Positions 9,743 through 16,916 of a stretch of DNA of 64,000 bases are shown here, piece by piece; positions within the stretch are counted from its first letter, which is position 1; every line of letters begins with the position of its first letter. Origin of the DNA: Rhizobium sp. RU20A (lineage in GTDB: Bacteria > Pseudomonadota > Alphaproteobacteria > Rhizobiales > Rhizobiaceae). A program made the position numbers and the translations under genes. The DNA lies in NCBI RefSeq assembly GCF_900155885.1, contig NZ_FTMB01000002.1, positions 248,001-312,000 of the forward strand. Direction: 5' to 3'. The notes beneath the pieces were generated by a model, which was not told the origin of the DNA, did not search any database, and was given only the letters and a program-made list of their open reading frames with translations.

Positions 9743-11154
9743 GCGATCGCGATATGTCCGACCAGGCGCGGAAGATGAAGAGCAGCGTCAAGGAAAATCT
9801 TCTCGACCGGATGCGCAACACGCACCAGTCCTCAGAGCGCAACCGTGCGGCCCGTGCCGAACGCGAGCTGCCGACGCCGGTGCGCCGCCAGCAGGCCCGC
9901 TTCGAGGATCTGCCGGAATACAAGCAGGTGATGACGCAGAAGATGGTCAGCGAGCAGATGGGGATCGCCAATCCCTTCTACCGTGCGCACCAGACGGCCG
10001 CAGGTGCTACCACCATCATCGACGGCCGTGAGCTGATCAATTTCGCCTCATACGACTATCTCGGCCTCAACCGGCACCCGAAAGTGCTGGAAAAGGCGAC
10101 GGAGACGATCAAGACCTTCGGGATTTCCGCTTCCGCCAGTCGCCTGGTCGCCGGGGAGCGACCTGTTCACCAGCATCTCGAGGAAGCGATCGCGCGCTTT
10201 TACGGCGTCGACGCCGCCGTCAGCTTCGTCAGCGGCTACCTCACCAATGTCGCGGCGATCAGCTGCCTGATGGGGCCGCAGGACCTCATCGTGCATGACG
10301 AGTTCATCCACAACAGCGCGCTTTCCGGCATCAAGCTGTCGGGCGCGACGCGGCGCCTCTTCAAGCACAATGATGCGGCCGATCTCGAACATGTGCTGCG
10401 CACGGTCTCGGGGGACTATCGCCGCATCCTCGTCATCGTCGAGGGCATCTACTCCATGGATGGCGATGTCGCCAATCTGCCGGCCATCCTGAAGCTGAAG
10501 GCCGAGTACGGCTTCTGGCTGATGGTGGACGAGGCCCATTCGCTTGGCGTGCTCGGCCAGCGCGGCCGCGGCACCTTCGAACATTTCGACATCGATCCGA
10601 AGCAGGTCGACATCTGGATGGGCACGCTGTCGAAGACGACGTGCAGCTGCGGCGGCTATGTGGCCGGCAGCGAGGCGCTGGCGGCCGTGCTCAAGGCGCA
10701 GGCCGGTGGCTTCGTCTATTCGGTCGGCCTTGCCCCTGCCCTTGCGGCCTCGGCGATCGCCAGCCTCGACGTGCTCTCGCGCGAACCAGAACGCACCGCA
10801 CGGCTGCGCCACAATGGCGAACTCTTCCTCAAGCTTGCGCAGGAAGCCGGGCTCGATACGGGCCTCAGCGTCGGCTACTCCGTCGTGCCGGTGCTGGTGG
10901 GCGATTCGTTGCGGGCCGTTCAGCTTTCCAACGAGTTGCTGGCGGCCGGCGTCAATGCGCTGCCGATCATCCATCCCGCTGTGCCCGAAGGCCTTGCCCG
11001 CCTGCGCTTCTTCATCACCAGCGAGCACACCGATGCGCAGATCCGCGAGACGGTGCGGCTGACGGCGGAAAAGCTCAAAGCGCTGACGGACCGGAATTTT
11101 GGGCTTGGCTCCGTCGATATCGAACAGATGATGAAGCTGCTTGCCAGCCGCTGA
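9739..11154 (+). CDS. rkpG: PLP-dependent alpha-oxoamine synthase (AONS/KBL/SPT family)
   Basis: 471 residues. After an N-terminal extension of about 85 residues comes the fold-type I catalytic domain (INFASYDYLGLNRHPKV). The Asp/His pocket is VDEAHSLGVLG and the PLP lysine is Lys299 in GTLSKTTCSCGGYVAG. Family members condense an acyl thioester with an amino acid, with loss of CO2, to give an alpha-amino ketone. The start codon overlaps the rkpA stop (ATGA), so translation is probably coupled and the acyl donor is probably the RkpA carrier domain. In rhizobia this gene is needed for K-antigen-type surface polysaccharide. The amino acid substrate cannot be told from sequence. Confidence 0.88.
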   Translation: MSDRDMSDQARKMKSSVKENLLDRMRNTHQSSERNRAARAERELPTPVRRQQARFEDLPEYKQVMTQKMVSEQMGIANPFYRAHQTAAGATTIIDGRELINFASYDYLGLNRHPKVLEKATETIKTFGISASASRLVAGERPVHQHLEEAIARFYGVDAAVSFVSGYLTNVAAISCLMGPQDLIVHDEFIHNSALSGIKLSGATRRLFKHNDAADLEHVLRTVSGDYRRILVIVEGIYSMDGDVANLPAILKLKAEYGFWLMVDEAHSLGVLGQRGRGTFEHFDIDPKQVDIWMGTLSKTTCSCGGYVAGSEALAAVLKAQAGGFVYSVGLAPALAASAIASLDVLSREPERTARLRHNGELFLKLAQEAGLDTGLSVGYSVVPVLVGDSLRAVQLSNELLAAGVNALPIIHPAVPEGLARLRFFITSEHTDAQIRETVRLTAEKLKALTDRNFGLGSVDIEQMMKLLASR

Positions 11155-11167
11155 GAAAGGCCCCGCC

Positions 11168-11980
11168 ATGGCGCCGTCCGGCATGCCGCATGTGATCATC
11201 ACCGGCGGGTCGAGCGGCATCGGACTGACGGTTGCACGGCTTTACAGGGCGCGCGGCGCCCGCGTGACGCTGATTGCGCGCGGCGCGGGTCTTCTCGACG
11301 AGGCCCTTGCGCTGCTGGGAACGGGAGAAACGGCCGCAGAGGCCGCCGATGTCGCCGATCGTGCGGCGCTGGAGGCGGCGATTGTGCGCGCCACCGAAAG
11401 GTTCGGCCCTTGCACCATCCTCGTTTCTTCCGCCGGGATCGTCGAGCCTGGCGCATTTGCGGACCAGCCCGCCGACCTCTTTGACCGGCAGATCGCGGTC
11501 AATCTCACCGGCACGGCCAATGCCGTTCGTGCCGTTCTGCCGTCGATGCGGCAGGCGGGCGGGGGGCGCATCATGCTGGTCTCCTCCGGCGCCGGCCTCA
11601 TCGGCATTCACGGCTATGCCGGCTACTGCGCCTCGAAATATGCGTTGCGGGGCTATGCCGGGGCGCTGCGCAGTGAGCTGAAGGCCAGTGGGATCGCCGT
11701 GTCGATCTGCTATCCGCCGGATACGCAGACGCCGCAGTTCGTTCGTGAACTCGCAAGCCGCCCACCGGAGGCGCAGGTGATCATGGGCACGGTGAAGCCT
11801 GTTGAGGCCGAGAGCGTGGCACGCGGCATCGTCGGCGCCATCGACACCGGACGTTTCGAGACCTTCTTCACGCCCACCCTATGGGCTTTGGCGCGGCTCG
11901 GACCGCTCGCCGCGCCGCTGATCAACGCCGTTTTCGACCGGCAGATCGCGGTGCTGGGCAAACGCAACCGGCGATCCTGA
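11168..11980 (+). CDS. rkpH: Short-chain dehydrogenase/reductase, 3-ketosphinganine-reductase-like
   Basis: 270 residues with a classical SDR layout. TGGSSGIG binds the nucleotide at residues 10-17, an SSAGIV motif stands in place of NNAG, and YCASK supplies Tyr153 and Lys157. The C-terminal hydrophobic part (LWALARLGPLAAPLINAVF) resembles the membrane-associated tail of 3-ketodihydrosphingosine reductases. It probably reduces the ketone made by RkpG. The ATG at 11168 is preceded by GAGAAAGG; a TTG at 11141 lies inside rkpG and is less likely. It starts 13 bases after rkpG and is surely co-transcribed. Confidence 0.85.
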   Translation: MAPSGMPHVIITGGSSGIGLTVARLYRARGARVTLIARGAGLLDEALALLGTGETAAEAADVADRAALEAAIVRATERFGPCTILVSSAGIVEPGAFADQPADLFDRQIAVNLTGTANAVRAVLPSMRQAGGGRIMLVSSGAGLIGIHGYAGYCASKYALRGYAGALRSELKASGIAVSICYPPDTQTPQFVRELASRPPEAQVIMGTVKPVEAESVARGIVGAIDTGRFETFFTPTLWALARLGPLAAPLINAVFDRQIAVLGKRNRRS

Positions 11981-12124
11981 TCGAGCCGCGCGGGCCGCAC
12001 CGCCGGTGGAGAACGGCGCGCCGTCTTGTCCCGGGCCCCGTTTGCGCCTAAAGCACGGGACGGGAAAAGAACGGCATGGTGTCCCGGAGCCGGCGCGTCG
12101 GCTCCCCACATGGAATGAGGCAGA

Positions 12125-13762
12125 GTGCGGCCGATGACAGGCCGCCAGCAGACGGATGTATTTGCGTTGATCCCCTTCCGCCTTCACGACTATCCGTTTC
12201 TCCTCACGCTCGGCACCTTCACGCTCAGTGTCATCGTTTCCGTGTTCATGGATCGTTTTGCCGTGCCGAAGCGGGTGCGCCGCGCCAAGCGACAGGGCAT
12301 GACGTGGAAGAACCACGTCTTCGACGTCGCCGTGCGGCTGCCGGTCATCGCGCTCGTCTTCATCGGCTTCTTCGCCATTTCCTGGCGGCCGCTTTATGCG
12401 GGCGCGGGAACGATGAGCTTCTTCATCATCTTCATGGCCATCTCGCGCGCCAAGTTCCAGTTCATCCGCGAGCCGCTGGTCTTCTCCGACATTGCGCTCG
12501 TTGCCGATGTCTTCAAATACAAGACGATCTTCTACGCCTCCAAGCTCAACATCGTCTTCTGGATTGCGTCCTTTTCCTACGTCTTCGGCGTTTCCGGGCT
12601 CTATATGTGGTTCGAACCGCATGTGCTGCCGCAGGACAATCACCTCTTCTGGATCTTCGTGATGTGGCTGATCGCCAATGTCACCTGGTTCCTTCTGTTC
12701 TTCGCGCCGATCAACGCGCCGATTGCGGCCACGGTGCAACGGTTCATGCCGGTCATCGAGCCGCGGCTGATCACGGTGCGGTTCGGCACCTTCTGTTCGG
12801 TGATCTTCAACTTCCTGATCTGGCTCGGCGTCCGGCGCGAGAGGATCGTGACAGACGTGTCGAACCGTATTCTGGCGGCCTTCCATGACCTGATCGACCA
12901 GTATACGACAGACAAGGCGCCGCTGGTCGTGGTCTGGCAGTCGGAATCCTTCATCGACATGCGCCACTTCGACGTGCCAGGACTGGCACTGCCGACCATC
13001 GACCGCATGAAGCAGCGGGCCGTGCAATGGGGCCGCCTCAACAGCGTCTTCGAGGGCGGCTATACGCTGCGCACCGAATTTGCGGTGCTGAGTGGCCTGC
13101 AGCCGGACGACATCCATGTGGATGCGAGCTACCCCTATCTGCGCGCCAGCCACTATGCGGATATCGTATGGCCCGGAAAGATGCGGGCGGCGGGCTGGTC
13201 GACGCATTTCGTCCATCCCTACGACCGCACCTTCTTCCTGCGCCACAAGGCGATGCCGCAGCTCGGTTTCGACCACATGTCGATGCTCGACAGCTTCGAC
13301 CATGATCCGGAGCGGGACGGCCCCTATGTCTCCGACGACAGGCTGACGGACAAGGTGCTCGGGATCTGCGAGACGATCGACGGCGATCAGGCCGGTCTCG
13401 TCTTTGTCGCCAGTATGGCCAATCACGGCCCATGGGAGCCGAACCGGGTCGAGGGCCTGACGGACCCCGTCTCGATCTATCTCGAGCTTCTGCAGCAGTC
13501 GGACAAGGCGCTTGCCAAGCTGCTCGACGGCCTCAACCATCTCGACCGGCCCGTCTGGCTGCTGTTTTACGGCGATCATGCGCCGCTTCTCAAATCCTTC
13601 GCCGATCCCTTCCCGGATCCGCGCACCGACTATTTCATCGTGCCGCTGTCCGCTGCCCGCAAGGCGCAGCATGCCCCGACCTTCCCGAAGAACGAGGACC
13701 CCGCCAATCTGGTGCGCGCGCTGCTGAACCATGCCGGCCTCAACAAGGAAAGGCTGAGCTGA
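12125..13762 (+). CDS. rkpI: Membrane-anchored sulfatase/LTA-synthase-fold protein of the capsule locus
   Basis: 545 residues. Five or six transmembrane segments fill roughly residues 20-245. An extracytoplasmic alkaline-phosphatase-superfamily domain follows. Candidate metal ligands are the Glu in WQSESF, the Asp-His in YGDHAP and the His in NHGPW; the candidate nucleophile is Thr317 in YTLRTEF, where LtaS enzymes have Thr. This suggests transfer of a phospho-group onto polysaccharide or lipid at the periplasmic face, not sulfate hydrolysis. The substrate is unknown. The start is ambiguous: GTG at 12125 (GAGG 6 bases upstream) or ATG at 12134. A hairpin at 12086-12105 lies in the 144-base gap after rkpH. 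Confidence 0.8.
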   Translation: MRPMTGRQQTDVFALIPFRLHDYPFLLTLGTFTLSVIVSVFMDRFAVPKRVRRAKRQGMTWKNHVFDVAVRLPVIALVFIGFFAISWRPLYAGAGTMSFFIIFMAISRAKFQFIREPLVFSDIALVADVFKYKTIFYASKLNIVFWIASFSYVFGVSGLYMWFEPHVLPQDNHLFWIFVMWLIANVTWFLLFFAPINAPIAATVQRFMPVIEPRLITVRFGTFCSVIFNFLIWLGVRRERIVTDVSNRILAAFHDLIDQYTTDKAPLVVVWQSESFIDMRHFDVPGLALPTIDRMKQRAVQWGRLNSVFEGGYTLRTEFAVLSGLQPDDIHVDASYPYLRASHYADIVWPGKMRAAGWSTHFVHPYDRTFFLRHKAMPQLGFDHMSMLDSFDHDPERDGPYVSDDRLTDKVLGICETIDGDQAGLVFVASMANHGPWEPNRVEGLTDPVSIYLELLQQSDKALAKLLDGLNHLDRPVWLLFYGDHAPLLKSFADPFPDPRTDYFIVPLSAARKAQHAPTFPKNEDPANLVRALLNHAGLNKERLS

Positions 13763-13764
13763 CG

Positions 13765-15078
13765 GTGACGGACCAGACCCGAATGGAGGCACCGCCCGCC
13801 GCCCGCACCTTCCTGTTTCTGGAAGGACCATCCTCGCTGCTCTTCGTCTACATCGCCCGGGCGCTCGAACGGCGCGGCCACCGGTGCCTGCGCATCAATC
13901 TGAACGCGGGCGACCAGATCTTCTGGCGCCACAGCGGCGCGACGGCCTATCGCGGCAAACAGGCGGACTGGCCGGGGTTCGTCGAGCGCTTCCTGCTCTT
14001 GAACCGCGTCGACGAACTCATCCTGCTCGGCGAAGAGCGGCCTTACCATCAGGTGGCCTGCGCGGCCGCACGTCGCAATGGCGTCAGGATTTCCGTGGTC
14101 GAGATGGGGTATCTGAGGCCAGACTGGATTACCATCGAGCGGGAGGGCATGTCCTCCAACTCCCGCTTCCCGCGCGACCCTGCCCATATTCTTTCAGCCG
14201 CCAAAGGCCTGCCGGAACCGGACTGGACGCGGCGCTACAGCCAGACCTTCTTCGCCGATGCCGGGCTCGACCTCATCTACAATCTCCCGAACGTCTTCTT
14301 CTGGTTCCTCTACCCGTATTATCGCCGCCATGCGATCTTTCATCCTCTGGCGGAATATGCCGGTTGGCTGCGCAGGCTTGTGACGGGCAAGCGGCGCTCG
14401 GCCACCGCTCAGCGGCGGATCGAAGAGCTCCTGGCGAGCGAGCGCCCCTTCTTCGTCTATCCGCTGCAACTGGAGACAGATTTCCAGCTGCGCGCCCATT
14501 CGCCCTATCACAGCCAGAGACAGGCCATCGACGAGATCCTCGTCTCGTTCGCGGCGCATGCGCCGGCGGAGGCTACGCTGGTCATCAAGGTTCATCCGCT
14601 CGACAACGACCTCATCGACTGGGAAGCCTATGCGCGCGCACGCGCCGAGGCGCTCGGCATTGTCAGGCGTATCGTCTATCTCGACGGCGGGGATCTGGCG
14701 CTGCTGCTGGGGCGCAGCCGCGGCGTGGTGACGGTCAATTCGACCGTTGGCCTGCATGCCTACCAGCAGGCCGTGCCGGTGAAGGTGCTGGGATCAGCGG
14801 TCTTCGATGTCGAGGGGCTCTCGGACCAGCGGCCGCTCGATGCCTTCTGGGCTCAGCCGCATCAGCCGGACCCAGCCCTGCTCTCGGCTTTCCTGCGGCT
14901 GATGGCGGCAACGATCCAGGTGCGCGGCAACTTCTATTCCATCGAAGGCGCCAAGGCCGGCGCGGAAGCGATCGCCGCGCGGCTTGATGCCCGCGATGTG
15001 AACGAGCCCGGGGCCTATGTCGATCCGGCGCCGCGCCGCAAGCCCGTGAAACGGGACTGGCGGGAGGGCCAGCGCTGA
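13765..15078 (+). CDS. rkpJ: Capsule polysaccharide protein, KpsS/LipB family
   Basis: 437 residues starting with GTG two bases after the rkpI stop; an ATG at 13783 is the alternative. The N-terminal half (LFLEGPSSLLFVYIARALERRG, INLNAGDQIFW) and C-terminal half (VYPLQLETDFQLRAHSPY, LVIKVHPLDNDLIDW, VVTVNSTVGLHA) match the capsule export/biosynthesis family that includes KpsS. In E. coli, KpsS and KpsC add a poly-Kdo linker to a lipid acceptor. RkpJ therefore probably joins the lipid made by RkpA/G/H to the saccharide. The convergent kpsF fits, because it provides the Kdo precursor. Confidence 0.85.
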   Translation: MTDQTRMEAPPAARTFLFLEGPSSLLFVYIARALERRGHRCLRINLNAGDQIFWRHSGATAYRGKQADWPGFVERFLLLNRVDELILLGEERPYHQVACAAARRNGVRISVVEMGYLRPDWITIEREGMSSNSRFPRDPAHILSAAKGLPEPDWTRRYSQTFFADAGLDLIYNLPNVFFWFLYPYYRRHAIFHPLAEYAGWLRRLVTGKRRSATAQRRIEELLASERPFFVYPLQLETDFQLRAHSPYHSQRQAIDEILVSFAAHAPAEATLVIKVHPLDNDLIDWEAYARARAEALGIVRRIVYLDGGDLALLLGRSRGVVTVNSTVGLHAYQQAVPVKVLGSAVFDVEGLSDQRPLDAFWAQPHQPDPALLSAFLRLMAATIQVRGNFYSIEGAKAGAEAIAARLDARDVNEPGAYVDPAPRRKPVKRDWREGQR

Positions 15079-15095
15079 CGGGATCCGATCAGATG

Positions 15096-16106
15096 TCAGA
15101 TGACGCCGGCGCGCAGCAGGTCATGAATGTGCAGCACGCCGGTCGGAACGCCGGCCTCGTCGACGACGAAGAGCACAGTGACCTTCTGGTCCTGCATGGC
15201 CTTCAGGGCGGCGCTTGCCAGCATGCGGGCCGGCGCCGTGCGCGGGTGGCGCGACATGACGGCATCGACGGGGGTCTGCATGAGGTCGCCCGACATGTGA
15301 CGGCGCAGGTCACCGTCGGTGATGACGCCGGTCAGCCTGCCCTCGTCATCCGTGACGCCGGCAACGCCGAAGCCCTTGGAGGTCATGACGATCAGCGCCT
15401 CGCTCATCAGCGTGCCCAGCGGCAGGAGCGGCATAGCCTCGCCGGAATGGGCGAGTTCGCCGACCAGCATCAGCTGCGCGCCGAGCTTGCCGCCGGGATG
15501 GAAGACCTTGAAGTCCTCGGCGGAAAAGCCGCGTCCTTCGAGGAGCGCGATGGCAATGGCATCGCCGATGGCCAGTTGCAGCAGCGCCGAGGTGGTGGGC
15601 GCCAGACCGTGGGGACAGGCCTCGACCACCTTCGGCAGCACGACCGCGACATCGGAATTGCGGGCGAGCACGCTATCCGCGCCCGATGTCAGCGAGATGA
15701 TCGGCACACGGAAGCGCTTGGCGTAGGTCAGCATGTTCGCCAGTTCCGCCGTCTCGCCTGACCAGGAGAGGAGGAGAAGGATATCGTCAGACGTCACCAT
15801 GCCGAGGTCGCCATGGCTGGCCTCGGTCGGATGGACGAAATAGGCGGAGGTGCCCGTCGAGGCGAGCGTCGCGGCGATCTTGCGGCCGATGTGTCCGCTC
15901 TTGCCGACGCCGGAGACCACGACACGGCCACGGCCGGCGGCGATCAGCGCGACGGCGTCGATCACGCTGCGGGCCAGCGTGGCGCCATCCTCGAAGGCGG
16001 CCTGCAGGGCGCGCGCGCCGTCGACCGTCGCCTTCAGGCTGCGTTCGACCGAAGCGCGGGCACCGGCCTCGTCCGCCGCATCCGATGTCAGGGGTCTCAA
16101 TGCCAT
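15096..16106 (-). CDS. kpsF: D-arabinose 5-phosphate isomerase (KpsF/KdsD)
   Basis: 336 residues. An SIS sugar-isomerase domain (VVSGVGKSGHIGRKIA, THPTEASHGDLG-like stretch, LLSWSGETAEL) is followed by two CBS motifs (MSEALIVMTSKGFGVAGV; MSRHPRTAPARMLASAALKAM). It converts ribulose 5-phosphate to arabinose 5-phosphate, the first step of Kdo synthesis for LPS and capsule. The ATG at 16106 has GAGGA 5 bases upstream; the longer reading frame has none. It converges on rkpJ with 17 bases between stops. With only one copy visible, it could serve LPS, capsule or both. Confidence 0.93.
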   Translation of the reverse strand: MALRPLTSDAADEAGARASVERSLKATVDGARALQAAFEDGATLARSVIDAVALIAAGRGRVVVSGVGKSGHIGRKIAATLASTGTSAYFVHPTEASHGDLGMVTSDDILLLLSWSGETAELANMLTYAKRFRVPIISLTSGADSVLARNSDVAVVLPKVVEACPHGLAPTTSALLQLAIGDAIAIALLEGRGFSAEDFKVFHPGGKLGAQLMLVGELAHSGEAMPLLPLGTLMSEALIVMTSKGFGVAGVTDDEGRLTGVITDGDLRRHMSGDLMQTPVDAVMSRHPRTAPARMLASAALKAMQDQKVTVLFVVDEAGVPTGVLHIHDLLRAGVI

Positions 16107-16279
16107 GGCTGTCCTCGGGGCTGCCGTTTGAAAGCCCCCTGCTAAACCTCTTGGCCTCACAGATCAACACCCGCGCATGCGAGGGCCCCGGGCGGTGAAG
16201 CGGTGGGCGCATTCGTGAAGGGATAGCGTCAGCGGGCCAGCCGAGCGACCCGCCTCGCAGGGGCACGGCACCGGCCCGG

Positions 16280-16489
16280 TCAGGCCGCCATGCCCTGATG
16301 GGCGGCTGCTCTCTTCGGCGGGCCGGCGAAAAGGCTGCGGATGGCCGCCTGGGCTTCCTCGACGCTTTCGAAACGCTGCGCGTCCAGCGCCCAGACGTGA
16401 TACTTCACAGCCAGGAACTTCAGCCGATCCTGATCCGGAACAACGACGCCGACGGGTTCACCATTGAATTCGATGACTTGCTTGCTCAT
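16280..16489 (-). CDS. Small conserved hypothetical protein
   Basis: 69 residues, no signal peptide or membrane segment, no family I can name. The sequence opens MSKQVIEFNGEPVGVVVPDQ, predicts beta-strands followed by a helix (FESVEEAQAAIRSLFA), and ends with a basic tail. GGGAG lies 7 bases before the ATG, and the codon usage looks normal for this genome, so I take it as real. It sits alone between kpsF and secDF in the same orientation. Confidence 0.65.
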   Translation of the reverse strand: MSKQVIEFNGEPVGVVVPDQDRLKFLAVKYHVWALDAQRFESVEEAQAAIRSLFAGPPKRAAAHQGMAA

Positions 16490-16852
16490 GCGTATTCTCC
16501 CGCTGCATGGCGCACCATGCAGGCTTCAAAGTCTTCGTGATTTTCGGAAACGCTTGTCTTTCGGTCACATTCGGCAAAGGGCCGATGCAACCACTCGTTT
16601 ACCCGTCACACGACAACGGGAGATCGAACCGCGGATAGCGTTAATGCAGGCGGAACCGAACATGCCACTCTCCTCTAGCTCGCTTCGAAGTCCATGGATC
16701 CATCTCGAACCATGCGACTACAATAGAATTTTCTATCTCTTTACTCAACTACCATGACAGGATTGTGAAAAATAATTTCACTTTTCCTGCCTGTAGACCG
16801 AATCCAGAAAAGGTCCGTTTCAGTCCGGGCCATAACTGGGAAGGTTATACCT
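16490..16852. other. Non-coding stretch, AT-richer 3' part
   Basis: About 360 bases without a gene I can support. The part near 16720-16800 is clearly AT-richer than its surroundings and holds a small inverted repeat, gtgaaa-aataa-tttcac, at 16765-16781. The left side should hold the promoter of the small gene at 16280-16489. Confidence 0.4.
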
Positions 16853-16890
16853 CCAAATCAAGAGGGCCGCGGAAATTTCCCGCGGCCCTC
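16853..16890 (-). terminator. Terminator of secDF
   Basis: An 11-bp stem (gagggccgcgg at 16862-16872 with ccgcggccctc at 16880-16890) sits just past the secDF stop codon on the minus strand. The following bases on that strand are TTGATTTGG, a moderate T-rich run. Confidence 0.8.
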
Positions 16891-16916
16891 CTTGTGGTCG
16901 ATCAATGCGACAGAAA

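Noticed and set aside
16464-16757. 97-codon plus-strand frame in the gap before secDF
   Set aside because: Overlaps the small gene at 16280-16489 and lacks a ribosome site or normal codon usage.
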